Part shown: positions 1-11,585 of the stretch, in pieces
How the letters are laid out: each line of letters begins with the position of its first letter
Numbering within the stretch: position 1 is the stretch's first letter
From: Pyrocephalus nanus
Lineage: Eukaryota; Chordata; Aves; Passeriformes; Tyrannidae
Assembly: GCA_038380795.1 (NCBI GenBank)
Contig: CM076261.1
Span: 94,448,418-94,512,417, forward strand
Length of the DNA stretch: 64,000 nucleotides
Reading direction: 5' to 3'
Notes under the pieces: model-generated
Databases searched by the model: none
Seen by the model: only the letters and a program-made list of their open reading frames with translations
Told to the model about the DNA's origin: nothing
Position numbers and translations under genes: made by a program

Positions 1-1309
1 CAGTGAAAACAATGACCTGATTTTTGTCACTTTACTCCAAAAACTAGATCTCTGTATCATTCACTGCATGAATTTGCTTTCCTATTTTAAAGACTTTCAC
101 TATTTAACACACGGTCTTGTTTGCAGTCAAGTCAGAGCAGAACTGGTGGATGCCAACACAGCTGGATCTCAACAGCCCTTCCACTGAAGTGCAGTCTAAA
201 AATTAAAGAGAGTGCCAGAGATTACTAAGAAAAACACAGCAACACACCTGTAGGTTTCCAATCAGAAGCCATCTCATGGAGAGGGAAACAATTCCAGGTG
301 CAGAGGAAGCGATGCAAAGGCAGAGTTTGCAATAATGCAGCTGAAAACCAAGTCCCAGCTGCCTTTACTGCAATGACCCTAATTGGCATTTCCAGATGTG
401 AGGCAGGAAAATCAGCTGACAGGAGCATTTTTTGCCTACAACCCTAGATAATATAGGGTAAAGAAGACACTGAGCTCTATAAAAGCCATCAGCCAACAAA
501 TAAAAAATTAAATTAAAAATGCATTCTTGTTTCTTTTCCATACCTTGAGCTGCTTAAAGCAATCCACGTCCTCCAGAGGCATTTATTTATCACCATCCTC
601 AATTCTGAAAGCAAACTCCAAGTGATAATGCACAATCCTCCTACAAAACTGAACTGAGATGGATGGAGGATGAGAGGTATCATTTCAGACAGTTCACATT
701 GCTCACACTACCAAGAACTGCATTCAGGCTGCAGGAAAGCTCACTGATAAATTGAGGGCAATGGATGACAACAGAAAAGTTTACAAACAATAGAAAAATG
801 AGCTAATTTGGGCATTCGGGGGAAAAGAGCAAGCAGAGAGCAAGTTTGGGAATGCAAGAGCCTTCCTCACCCCAGCCATGAGCACACTCATCCTCGGAGG
901 CCCAGAACAGCTTTTGATGGAGCCCACAAACTTTGCATCAGTGCCATCAATAGTAGCACCCAGTGTGACAGGAACCTCCTCCTTGGCAAAGTCATCCCCA
1001 CCAACAGAAAAGAACAGTTTGGAGTCATCTCCTGCCTCCCAGATGGCTCATTCCTGTTAGTGCAGAAGTCTGGGGAGCCAGGATCATCTCCCTCCAGCAA
1101 AGTGCAAAGGATTGCTGCCCTGAGCTGGCTGCACTTCAGCTCTCAGCCTTTTTGGGAACGCTGCAGGAGATAAGCAATGAGGTACAGGAGATGAGCAATG
1201 TAAAGAGTTCACTTCTTCCCTCCTGAACACCCTCAGCTGATGAAAACACAGCTTCTAGAGTAAAGGAGAAACTCTTCCAGTGGTTTTGTTGGAAGAACAT
1301 GATGGAGGT
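1..1309. other. Unique AT-rich DNA, no gene recognised
   Basis: No transposon family, RNA gene or convincing exon is seen. A TATAAAAG string at about 478-485 has no surrounding promoter context such as a CpG island or GC boxes. Open stretches at 808-1173 lack any domain signature and overlap equally open stretches in other frames, as expected by chance. Confidence 0.6.
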
Positions 1310-1421
1310 CTGCACTGCATGGAACCTGGCCCAGTGGAAGGTCCCCTGCCCATGGCGGGGGGTTGGAAGGAGATGATTGTTTCTAAGGTCCCTTCCAACC
1401 CAAACCATTCTGTGATTTTAT
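1310..1421 (+). mobile_element. CR1 LINE, 3'-terminal fragment
   Basis: The last roughly 110 bases of a CR1 in sense orientation: 'cagtggaaggtcccctgccc', then the conserved block 'ggtcccttccaacccaaacc' and the short tail 'attctgtgattttatg'. Nothing upstream of the 3' untranslated region can be traced, so the copy is strongly 5'-truncated, which is usual for CR1 because reverse transcription rarely reaches the 5' end. Confidence 0.85.
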
Positions 1422-1524
1422 GTCACCAGCAGACAACTGACACACAGCACTGCCACTGACTTCAGTGGGTCCTCCACAGCCCAAACATAAGCTGGGAGTT
1501 CTAAGGAGAAAACACTCCTGAGAG

Positions 1525-1912
1525 GAGAGACTGCAGGAGCTGGGCCTGGTTTGTCTGGAGAGGAGAAGACTGAGAGGGGATCTCATCCATACATATAAAT
1601 ATTTCAAAAATGGGTATCAAGAGGATGGTGCCAGACTCTGTTCAGTGGTGTCCAGTGATAGGACAAGGAGCAAAGGACATAAACTAAAGCACAAGAAGTT
1701 CCACCTCAGCATGAGGAAGAGCTTCTTTCCATTGAGGGTGGCAGAGCACTGGAACAGCTGCTGAGGCAAAGAGTAAAGTTTCCCTCTTTGGAGACATTCC
1801 AAACCCACCTGGATGCATTCATATTTCACCTGCTCCATGTGATCCTGCCTTGTCATGGAGGTTGATCTCCAGAGGTCCCTTCCAAACCTAAATATTCTGT
1901 GATTCTGTGAAG
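1525..1912 (+). mobile_element. CR1 LINE, end of ORF2 plus 3' UTR
   Basis: Starts in the sequence encoding the C-terminal end of ORF2 (around 'gtctggagaggagaagactg'), runs through the 'gtgataggacaaggagcaaa' region and ends in 'agaggtcccttccaaa' followed by two 'attctgtg' tail units. The wording 'gttgatctccagaggtccc' differs from the copy at 1310-1421, so the two belong to different CR1 subfamilies and are separate insertions about 100 bp apart. Confidence 0.88.
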
Positions 1913-2653
1913 ATATGAAGAAGTTCAATCCAACAGGGCTGAATCTCACCCCACTTTCCTTCCTAAAATTTGGACTATCCACATAGACACACTTGCCCTG
2001 AAACAACTGAGGATCTCTAAAACACAGGTATCCACCCTGACCTCAAAGAAGAGCTGCTTTTCACCACTGGGTTCCTTGACATTACTATTTCTTCTTCTTG
2101 CATGGCTAATCTGGACCTGGACACATAATAACTGATTGACTGGATGATAAAAAAAAAAAAAAAATTAGATAATCAGTGAATTTGCCTGTGTTTTGCTTGA
2201 GGACATTGAGATATTAAGTCCTTACGTGCTTCATGAATACACACACTGATGGTTGGGTAGAGGAGAAAATCAGTGAACTGTACTCTTGTCTCTGATGTGA
2301 TTAACTCAACCAACCTACTGCAGTGGAAGAGGCAGAAAGACACCAACACAATTCCTTAAAGGAAGTGAAAGACTTCAAACTATCAAAAAATAAATTAAAA
2401 AAAAAAAAAATCTCTGAAAACAAACTAATGGTGCTCATCTGCTCTCACTTTCAAACCTGTGCCCCAAACACTGTATTTGTATTTAATTTTCTGGTTGGCC
2501 AAGTAGAAAAATAACCCACTCCTCGGGCTTCCAGCTTTATTTATGCACTTGGTTAGGGCAGAGCGGAACACTCAAACCTGTCATTGAAAGGTTCAGGTGT
2601 TCCTGGCTCTGGGTTGCTCTCCAGGAAGGCTTTGCATTCCACATCACAGCCAC
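1913..2653. other. Unique DNA with two short A-runs
   Basis: AT-rich spacer between two CR1 copies. It contains an A-run at about 2150-2164 and another at about 2397-2410. No exon, RNA gene or element family is recognised. Confidence 0.55.
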
Positions 2654-3090
2654 TGAATCACAGAATTGTTACGGTTGGAAAAGACCTCCAAGATCATCGA
2701 GTCCAACCATTAACACAACACCACCACAAAAACATATCCTAAAGTGCCACATCCACAGGGTTTTTGAACACTTCCAGGGATGGTGACTCCACCACTTCCC
2801 CAGGCACCCTGTTCCAATGCTTGACAACCCTTTCAGTGAAAAAAAAACTTCCCTAATATCCAACCTAAACCTCCCCTGGTGCAACTTGAGGCCATTTCCT
2901 CTCATCCTGCCGCTTGTGAGCTGGGAGAAAAGACTGACACCCACCACACTACACCCTCCTTTCAGGTAGTTGTAGAGAGGGATAAGGTCTCCCCTCAGCC
3001 TCCCTTTCTCCAGGAGAGAATCACACTGCCCAGAAGAGACCACCTTCCATCCCACCATGCCAGCCAAGGTCCCACCGTGTCCCAGTAGCT
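2654..3090 (-). mobile_element. CR1 LINE, ORF2 end plus 3' UTR
   Basis: Antisense CR1. At the left edge lies the tail complement ('gaatcacagaattgtt'), then 'ggttggaaaagacctccaag', the 'cagggatggtgactccacca' block and 'ctaaacctcccctggtgcaa'. To the right it enters the sequence encoding the ORF2 C-terminus, including the stretch for short basic residues near 'aggtctcccctcagcc'. On the minus strand much of this is still open (2669-3151), but it lacks the catalytic parts of ORF2. Confidence 0.88.
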
Positions 3091-5144
3091 GGAACTTAGC
3101 CTCTCCAGCTGGGAGTGCAGCAAGATTAATTGAATCCAAGAGAAAGCACAAGCTTCCTCACAGAGTTAAGACTACACCTTATCTACCCAAAATCTAAATA
3201 TTTTTGAAATTATTTTTCGTGGGGTTTTGTTTGGAATTAGTTGGACTCTGGAGCAGGCTCAGCACACCAACGCCAAAATGTTGGACAGGGCTGAAATCCA
3301 CTAATCCACTTAAAATAGAGGGCAAGCCTGACTTTTATTGGCTTGAAATGATGCAAAAAGGCATCTTTGGGCTGCAGCTCTTTGATGCATCGGCTCTGAC
3401 AAGGGAGGGAACTCAAGACCTGCCCATGGTGCTCCCTCCCCCACCCCACGGCTGCCTCTCTGCTCCTCTGCTCACCCAGCAGCTCAAGCTGTAAATCAGA
3501 TCAATGAAACATTCAGTTAAAAAGAACAGCCAAACCCTCCTCCATTGCAGGAGAGCCTTTAGTATTACAAATGATGAAAGCACATTGCTAAAAAAAAGCT
3601 GGATGAGTTGAGAGCAATTTCTGAGAAGGTGGCAAAAAAAAACCCCACCCCACCAGCTCCATGCCCAGTCAGGAGAACAAAGGCTGGGCTGCTCTAGGCA
3701 TTGCTGGGTCTCCAGAACAACCATGACAGTGGGAAAACAGGTCTCAGTACCCCCAGTTAGTGGCTACTTAGATCAAAGATGGTGCCTCACCCTGGGGGTG
3801 ATGCTGCAGGAGCAGGACATTCAGAGGATAACACCATCCTCCGCCTGTGAGCCAGTCTTTGGGCATCTCCTTGCCCAGTGGGATGTGTTATTCCTGCCTG
3901 GTGGCTGGAGACAGAGGGCAAAATGTTGGGATGCAGCTTCCAGGGTCAAGAAGCATCATCCTCATGGTGGGCACAAGCACTTGGCCTGTGGTGCTTATTG
4001 AAACTGTGGGAGAAAAGAGAAGCAGCATCCCTGAGGATTCTTACAACTATTTTTATGATCACTGCTTAGAAGGGATGGGGTATTGTGGTTTTTTTTTCCC
4101 CTCCTTTCATGCCATCTAAGCACACATTAAACAAATATCCAACCCCCTCTTCATCCTGCAATCTGCATGGATGTCCCTCTGCAACACGAGGATGCACTGC
4201 AGCCTCTCTCCTCGCATTTCCAGCGCTGAGATTCAACACAGCGATCGTGGCTTTTAATGCCTTTTACCAACATCTAATTCATTCTGTATTAATCCCTCAG
4301 AGCAGCTACTCCTTCATTTTACCCTTGGAGACACAAAGCTAAAATATTCATGGGCTTGAACACAAAACCCTACAGCTCTGAGCAGTTGTTGAGGACAGAG
4401 GACGTGCTGTTACACGGTTCTTTGATACAGTAGAGCACTGTAACACCACCCTTGCAATAAAAGTACAGAAAGAGCTTCCAGAGATGCTTTTCTAAGTGAA
4501 TTTAGGTTTAATGAAAAGCTCTTCTTGCTTGTTTCTCACTTCTCCTCATCCTTCTTTTTTGAGGGAGTGGGGCTGACAGGGGCTGTTCGTTCTCAAGCTC
4601 AATATTAAAAAAAAAAAAAAAAAAGGTGATCCAAAAAGATATTGAAAATGCATTCTTAAGTCATGGCACAAGGCATATTTCAAATGAATGCAGCTGAAAT
4701 CCCCCAAATTATCAAAAAGCTGTTTCAATAAGGGGTTTGACTGACTTGAGGCATTCACACAACTTCTAAAAAGTTTAATCTCTTCCAAGTATTTTAAATC
4801 TATTGAATGGACAAACTCTCCAGCACAGGAAGGTGACAGCAACCTCTTGGTTCACATCTCCAGTCTTTCCAAGCTCCAGAGGGCTTTCCAAAGCTCTTTC
4901 TGTGGAATATTAGGCTTTCTCAGGACCTACTGCCCTGGAACAGCCTTGTTATGGTGCTGATCATCTTCTTCTCATTTCCTTTTACTCTCTAGTAAATCCG
5001 AAGTTATCCAAGACAGGAACCAACCTCTCTCCTCTGTCTACCTTCAAGGAAGAGGATTCTGATGGGCTGTTAAAGATTGGTCCTATCTCCACCATTCCCA
5101 TGGCATCCTGCCATCCACCTCCATCACACTGTGGCTTCAGCTGG
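3091..5144. other. Unique DNA, no gene recognised
   Basis: About 2 kb with no recognisable repeat except an A-run at about 4606-4624. Overlapping short open stretches near 3723-4342 occur in all three plus frames and have no splice-site or domain support. Confidence 0.55.
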
Positions 5145-5243
5145 ATATAGATGTGGTCCTTAGGGACACAGTTAATGGTGGAGCTGGTTAATTGTTAACC
5201 TGTATGACCTAAGAGGTCTTTCCCAACCCCGCTGATTCTGTGG
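5145..5243 (+). mobile_element. CR1 LINE, 3'-terminal fragment
   Basis: About 100 bases of the CR1 3' end of the 'gtggtccttagggacacagt' type, followed by 'agaggtctttcccaac' and one 'gattctgtgg' tail unit. It carries several substitutions and a small internal change around 'gttaattgttaacc', so it is an older, diverged copy. Confidence 0.75.
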
Positions 5244-6869
5244 TTGAACTCAGCATGATGGACACAGATCATTGTTTCAGGGAGAGCTTTCAGAAGCCTC
5301 TCACCTGCCTCTTGCAGGCCACATCCAGACACCCTCAGAAATCTTTAGTACTGAAGGAGCAAACCATGGAGGATGTGCATTAAGCCACATGTGTTTATTC
5401 CATATCTCAGCCACAACAAATCCCAAACATGGAACAGGACCTGATACACACAATTTAACTTGACCTTTGACTGGGATGGAGCCAAAGCAGGGCCATTCCA
5501 GCCCATAAATATTCCTGACTCAAGCCAGCATGTGCAGGTTAAAGACATTCAGACCTCAAACCTTGAAGGTAAGTTAACAACAGCATTGAATCCCCCCAGT
5601 TGTTCCACCTGAAATAGACAAGGGGAGAGGTGTTGACACTGAAGTGGTGCTTTGCAATTCAGGCAATCTGTGTTCAACTGTCAGGCTTGAATCAGCTCTG
5701 GAATGCAGCAGTGTGTATCCAGGAAAATTAAAGGCAAGCGACAGCCTTCTCACCTGCATCGAAAGCTGCAAAATGCATAGGACAGACTCCTGGTTGAGTG
5801 GGATGTTATTGTGCTTCAATACAGCACAGCAAGGAATGGACTCACATCATTTTAATTTTTAATGTTCAAGGAGGTTGAATTAAAGCACAAAATAAAATCA
5901 CAAATATTTCACGAAAATGATACAACAATTACACTGAGGGTGGCAAGAAATTGGCACTGTGTTTGTGACTGGAAGAGTTTGAGAGTTACCCTGAACCAGC
6001 TCATCCCACTGATTTCTTTGCATCAGCCTGCTGCAGCGGGCAGATAAAACAGAGCTGCACCCTCTGCATAAACTGTGTTTAGATACATAAATCGCTGCAA
6101 ATTGGCTTTTTATTTTGAGGCAAAACCAGAAAGAATGATACACTGCATTAAATATTTCCTTCTCTTTGTCCTCTGCTCGACCGTCTGCGAGACCAATTAA
6201 AGTGCTTTTGCATAAAAGAGGCAGAGAGGAGTGAGCTCCAAAAAGAAATAAATGAATAACGAAGCCACTCTTTGCTTCCCATGCGATACCTAAAGAAAAC
6301 AAGCACAACGACTTAAAGATTCCCACAGTGAAAGAGAAGGAAATGGGGAAGGTTTAATCACACACTTACGAGGCAGCAAAATAGATTTCTCAAGTCTTAA
6401 TATCTCTTGTGAAATTTTAACTGCTCAGTAACGTGCTGAGACCTCACATGGGAGGTGTGTGTGAGTCCCTCCCCTGCACTCACAAACACACATTTGGTGT
6501 TTCCATCGCTTTTCTACTTCCAAAGGGATCAAAATGAAACTATGAGCAATCATGCTGTGGCTTAACAGATTCCCTGATGGAGGTCTTGCTGTCCTGCAGC
6601 TCAGCAACTCTGGAAGCAACAGCATGACTTCCCTGAATGCTGACCAGGAATGGGACTCATGGCCACAGCCACAGAGAGACAACCCTGAGTTCTACTGGTC
6701 CCCCAGTTACCAACTGGAATGATGACTGAGAAAAAGGGAGAGAGATCATCCCACCAGGAAAACTGGAGACCTACTTCCTTCTCCCTGAGACTGCCCTTTG
6801 TTATGTCTTCACAGGGCAAGGGAGGAACTGATGCCATCAAAATCCCATAACTTAGTTTCAAAGGAAGAA
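5244..6869. other. Unique DNA, possible conserved AT-rich segment
   Basis: No exon or transposon is recognised. The part at about 6050-6330 is repeat-free and carries TAAT/ATTA-type cores ('gaccaattaaagtgc') and an octamer-like 'tttgcataaa'. That is compatible with a vertebrate non-coding regulatory element, but cannot be shown without alignment. Confidence 0.4.
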
Positions 6870-6994
6870 GTTTTTGGCAATGAGGTTGGTAAATCCCTGG
6901 ACCAGGTTGCCCAGAGAGTTGGTAGATGCCCCATCCCTGGAAATATTCGAGGTCAGGTTGGATGAAGCTCTACCCAACCTGAACTAATGGGAAG
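6870..6994 (+). mobile_element. CR1 LINE fragment lacking its 3' tail
   Basis: Sense CR1 sequence including 'accaggttgcccagagagtt', 'gccccatccctggaaatatt' and 'gaggtcaggttggatgaagc'. It breaks off at about 6994 before the 'ggtcccttccaac' block and abuts an oppositely oriented CR1, so the second element probably inserted into or rearranged with this one. Confidence 0.75.
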
Positions 6995-8715
6995 TGTCAC
7001 TGACCATTTCCCCTTGGATTATGGGGCCTTCCTTTGTTTCCCCACTCCTGATTTCTGACTCAAGGGCTGGGTGCCCCAAGAACAACGTGGTCTTACCATT
7101 AAATACCAAGGCAAAGGAGGCATTAAGTACCTCAGCCTTTGTCACTGAGTTACTCCCCACAGCCAATAAAGGATGAAGATGCTCCTTCACCCTCCTTTTG
7201 TTGCTGATGTATTTATAGAAACATTCTTTTATTGTCCTTTATGGCAGTAGCCAGATTAAGTTCTAATTGGGCTTTGGCCTTTTAAATTTTCTCCCTGCAT
7301 ATCCTCACGACATCCTTGCAGATATCCTGAGTTGCCTTCCCTTCTTCCAAAGGTTATAGACTCTTTTTTTTCCTTTAATTCCACCCAAAACTCTCTGTTA
7401 ACTCAGGCTGGTCTTCTTTCTTGCCAGCTTGTCTTTTGGTACATAGGGGGGTCCTGCTCCTGGACCCTTAAGGTTTCCTTCTTAAAGCACATCCAGCCTT
7501 CCTGGACTCCCTTGCCCTCAGGACTGCTTCCCAAGGGACTGTCTCAACTAGTCTCCTGAAGAGACCAAAGTCTGTCCTCCAGAAGTCCAACCCTTACTTG
7601 TCCAAGAACCAAAACCTCTTATCATTTTGCAGTCACTACGCCCAAAACGGCCTCTGACCGTCACATCACCCACAAGTTCTTCCTTGTTCCCAAAAAACAG
7701 GTCCAGTGGGAGCTTTCCCTTGCTGGCTCCCTCACCAACTGTGCTGTGGAATTCTCTTCCACAACTTCCAGGAACATCCTGCCCTGTTTCCTCTCTCTTG
7801 TGTTGTTGTATTTCCAGCAGACACCTGGTGAGTTGAAGTCCCCCACGAGAACAAGGGCCAGCGATCACGAGGCTTCTCTCAGCTACTTACAGAATAGTTC
7901 ATCCATCTCTCCATCCTGGTTGGGTGCTCTGTTACAAAATCCCACCAGGATATCTGCCTTGTTGGTCTTTCCTTTGACTCTGATCCATAAACACTCAGCC
8001 CTTCTATCACCATTAGGCTCCAGACAACGAACACACTCCCTCACACACAGGATTATCCCTCCACCTCTCCTTCCTCCCCTGTCCCCTCTGCAGACACGCC
8101 ACTCCAGCTGCACGAGTCATCCCACTGTTTCTGTGATGCCAAATTTGCAGTTGCTTCCAGCTCCTCCTCTCTGCTGCCCGTGCTGTGGGCATGGGTGTAG
8201 TTGGGCTACTGATCCCACTGCTTTTAGGGGAAGAAGCCCTAATTCCTACATGATCACTCTCAGGTGCTTCCATGGTTTTTAACACATTAGCATCCCTGGT
8301 GTGTTTGGATCTCCACATGGATATTCATCTCCTACCTCCACTAGAATAAAGGACATCTCTACCACACCACCCCTCAAACACTGGCATCCCACCTCCAGGC
8401 TTATCTTCAGCAAGCCTGATTTTTTCCCTTTCCCCCTTCAAATCTAATTTAAACCTCTTTCCATGAGCCCTGATAACTCCTGGGCAAAGATCCTTGTTCC
8501 CTTTGAGGCAGGTGTACCCCAGGTGTCACCAGAAGAACCTGGTGTGGTATAAACAGCCCATGATCAAAAACTCCAAAATTCTGCTGGTGACACCAGACTT
8601 GGAGTGAGGAACTGATATCCTGGCTTTTCCTGGTTTTCCCCTCATCAATCACTGCATCTGGGAGGATAGAGGAGAACACAACTTGTGCTCCTGATCCCTT
8701 AACCAATCTCACAAC
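6995..8715 (-). mobile_element. CR1 LINE, 5' half (5' UTR, endonuclease, linker)
   Basis: An antisense CR1 segment of about 1.7 kb that, unlike the other fragments here, keeps the 5' part. Read on the minus strand it has 5'-UTR-like sequence (about 8715-8300), the start of ORF2 (about 8215), the apurinic-type endonuclease region, and the linker toward the reverse transcriptase (about 7560-6995). There the peptide 'IIQGEMVSD' marks the edge of the RT domain. The RT and the 3' end are missing, so the copy ends internally at 6995. The 5' UTR assignment rests on resemblance to full-length avian CR1. Confidence 0.8.
7550..8215 (-). pseudogene. CR1 ORF2 endonuclease relic, broken
   Basis: In CR1 this domain nicks the genomic target and starts target-primed reverse transcription. 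Motifs are readable on the minus strand: 'RRGGGIILCVREC' (about 8060-8020), 'NKADILVGFCNRAPNQD' (about 7960-7905) and the catalytic-type 'GDFNSPGVCW' (about 7843-7814). An in-frame stop lies at about 7880. A frameshift between about 7690 and 7770 moves the later 'LPLDLFFGNKEELVGD' part to another frame. The protein cannot be made intact and the copy is dead. Confidence 0.8.
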
Positions 8716-9039
8716 CGAAACACAAAAGAGATGATAGAAGAGAGAAATCACTGCCCTATGAAATTGAAACAGGAGGAAAAGAACTTCCAATAATAAAATA
8801 AATTTAAAAGAAAAAAAAAAGGGGGGAAACCAAACACCCAAGAAATGAAAACAAAAGCTAAGAGGTGAATAATTCATTTAGGCAATATGCAGTGCCCATA
8901 CTCTACCTGAATTGTTTACACTGAAGGTTCATGGTTTAATCAGAACAGCCATAAAAAGAAAAGCCAGAGCCATAAGTACAACATTTATCTTGAGTAAACG
9001 AAATAGGTTTCTCAGTGAGGCATTTTCATTTAAAATGGG

Positions 9040-9079
<40 letters not shown>

Positions 9080-11429
9080 CTGCAGTTTGTCGAGTGACCA
9101 GCAAGGGGAGTTGGTGCCTGCGGCTTTGAGTCAACCACGCAGATGCAGTTTTGGGTGGAGAAAACTCAAATAAACAATTCTGAGGTAGTGACATCGAGAA
9201 AACATCGAAGACTGGCAGAAGATACCAGAGGATGCTGGGCAGAGAGCAGAAAACATACTAACCTGGGAATGAGATAGGGCTTGGGATATACTAGAGTAGA
9301 AAAAAAAGTCATATTTTGCTTCAAAATGGAATTTTCTCTCCCTGCAAGGTTTGATGGAGAGCATGTGCTGGAGAGCACTCAGAGGGGAAAAGGCAAAGGA
9401 CACAGGTAATCAAATCAGGATGGAGCTCGAGATAAGAAAATACGGATTAAATGTCAGTGTATTTTTGAGTACAATATTCTGATAGCAACATGTTTGTCAG
9501 AAAAGAGTTGGGCCAGTTCCTCTGGTGGCCTTGAGGAGACACCTCAGAGGGTACCAGATGTCTGAGAAAAGACTTCAGAAGGCAAGGCCTTATCACCGAG
9601 CCCCAGCACTAGTAACAAATAGGGGGGAAAAAGGCACCACAAATAAAGATATATTTACAAAATAATAGCTCAAATCCGCTTGCAAGGAGTGGGATTTAAT
9701 AACATTATCCAGCATTTAAAGAAAAATGCCAGCAGTAGGAACTCATTAAGCCCTGTATGGGGAACAGCAGCAAAAGCACTGCTGCATCCACAGCCATGCT
9801 GGGCTTGTCAACAGAAACGGGGCCACCACGAGCTCTGGGGCCACAGGGAGGTGCAGTCAAGGCTTATGTTCCTCTTTCCTGTTAATCTCATTAACCTCAT
9901 ATTTACTCTGTTGTTGGTGATTACTCAGAACATTAATAGGCATCATTTATGCATATTATTTACTGAATATTACAAATCTCTTTAGCTCTGTCTATGAAAC
10001 GGGGCTGGAACACGCCAGTGCTCCCCAGGCTGTGGAAATCAAGGTAGGAAAATAATAAAATTGGAAAAAAAAAAAACTTCTTAAGGACTTGTTTCCAAGA
10101 TTTCTTCAATAAATGCAAGCTAACCAATTGATTCAGATAATTATATGAAACCCTCTGTGTTTTCAAATTCTAGAATAACATTCTAAGCAGGAGGAACAGA
10201 TACCAGAAAATACCCAAGCAAAGACTTATTTCCTCCTATTAAGCTGGAGGACACGAAACAACTATCCTTGCCACGATACAAATGACCCTTAACGATATTC
10301 CAGGTGAGAAAAGCAGATGCAGCTTAAGAAAACCGCTTCTGCTGTTAAAGAACTCCGCAGGTTTTCCAGACACAGCCTGTTACACCTTGAAAAATGGGAC
10401 TTTCACTGACCATCTGTTCCCAGCAGAGAACACCCAGGAATGCTCTGGCTGGAAAGCCCAACTCAAAAGTCAAGGTGCCGTGAGCATGGGACATCCCAGA
10501 GCTTAATGAACAGCCAAGGTCAGAGCTCAGGGGGAGAATTTGGATGGAGATGACCCCCTGTTAACCTGTCAAAACAAGGAAAAACCATCCAGAGGGGAAC
10601 ACCTGCCAGCGCCGAGCCCACAACGTTCCTACACGCCCACCCCAGGGGATGGGTCACCAACACTCAACATCAGCTCCAATGGGGTGAAAGGGTAGGGAGA
10701 AAACCAACCAAAATCAAAATTTTTTTTAAAAACAGCCCTGAAATGAGAAGGGTTATCAAAGAAAGAAAACAGCAAACATCTCTCACTCACAATTTTTTCT
10801 GCCTCGTGCTGCGGAGCCGCTCGTTCAGCGCTGGGCACCCAACAGAGCCAAGGCCCAGCTCAGCAGTGTGGTCTCTGTGCAGATAAAAGGGGGGTAGAAA
10901 AAAGGAAAATAGAAAATCAGAAGTGAAAAGCACACACGGGCTTTTATCTGCTCTGTTTCCTCCAGTCTGAAGCTCAGGGATTCCCAAGGCTGAGGTTTAG
11001 TCTTTAGATTCAACTGCCTTTGGGAGTTTTCACACCCCGTGAATTTGTTAAAGAAACATATACATATATTAGGCAAGCTTTGCTTTTGGCCTACACAATG
11101 TCTGTTGACAATGCAACACACGCAGAGAAAAAGAAAACAAACAAACAAAAAAACCTCCACCTCTTCCCTTTAATTTCAGGGTGCAAACATTAGGGGATGC
11201 CTGGTGAAACACAGCAAGTAATTTTAATTTCCTGCAAATCGTGATTTCACATCATTTTCATTTCCACCTGCTTGGTGATCTCATATTTTATATTCAGCAT
11301 TAGCCAGTTAAAAGGATCTCTCAGCATTTTTTCCCTACATTTCCTACAAAAGGAAAGCCTGTGCAGCTAAAGGGATTGCTGAGATGGAATCACACAACTG
11401 GGACAACCAAGTGGAGCCAACACTGGGAT
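8716..11429. other. Unique DNA with a long A-run
   Basis: About 2.7 kb without a recognisable gene. Apart from the A-run at 9040-9077 the sequence is ordinary AT-rich DNA with small A-rich patches (about 10065, 10716, 11140). Short open stretches have no domain or splice support. Confidence 0.5.
9040..9077 (+). repeat. (A)38 homopolymer
   Basis: An uninterrupted run of 38 A residues between 'ttaaaatggg' and 'gactgcagtt'. CR1 elements do not end in poly-A, so this is not a CR1 tail. No AATAAA lies in the 30 bases upstream, so a processed-pseudogene tail is not supported either. Confidence 0.9.
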
Positions 11430-11585
11430 TCTGAACATTCCCAGGGGTGGTGATTCCACCACTTCCCTGGGCAACCTGGTCCAATGCTTGACCACTCTTT
11501 CCATGCATAAATTTTTCTCATATCCAACCTTAACCTCCCCTGGTGCAACTTGAGGCCGTTTCCTCTCCTCAGGAACAGCATCCAT
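11430..11585 (-). mobile_element. CR1 LINE, internal 3' UTR fragment
   Basis: Antisense CR1 with 'ggggtggtgattccaccact', 'ctgggcaacctggtccaatg' and 'ttaacctcccctggtgcaac'. The octamer tail and the 'ggttggaaagg' block normally at its left side are missing, so this copy has lost its 3' end as well as its 5' end. The same subfamily is seen at 2654-3090. Confidence 0.82.

Noticed and set aside
478..485. TATAAAAG as a promoter
   Set aside because: Isolated, in AT-rich DNA, with no initiator, CpG island or downstream exon.
808..1173. 121-codon plus-strand frame
   Set aside because: Overlapped by open frames of similar size on both strands; no domain, no splice context.
2669..3151. 160-codon minus-strand frame
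   Set aside because: It is the C-terminal part of CR1 ORF2 plus 3' UTR and not a host gene.
7746..8282. 178-codon plus-strand frame
   Set aside because: It is the antisense of the CR1 endonuclease region; the meaningful reading is on the minus strand.
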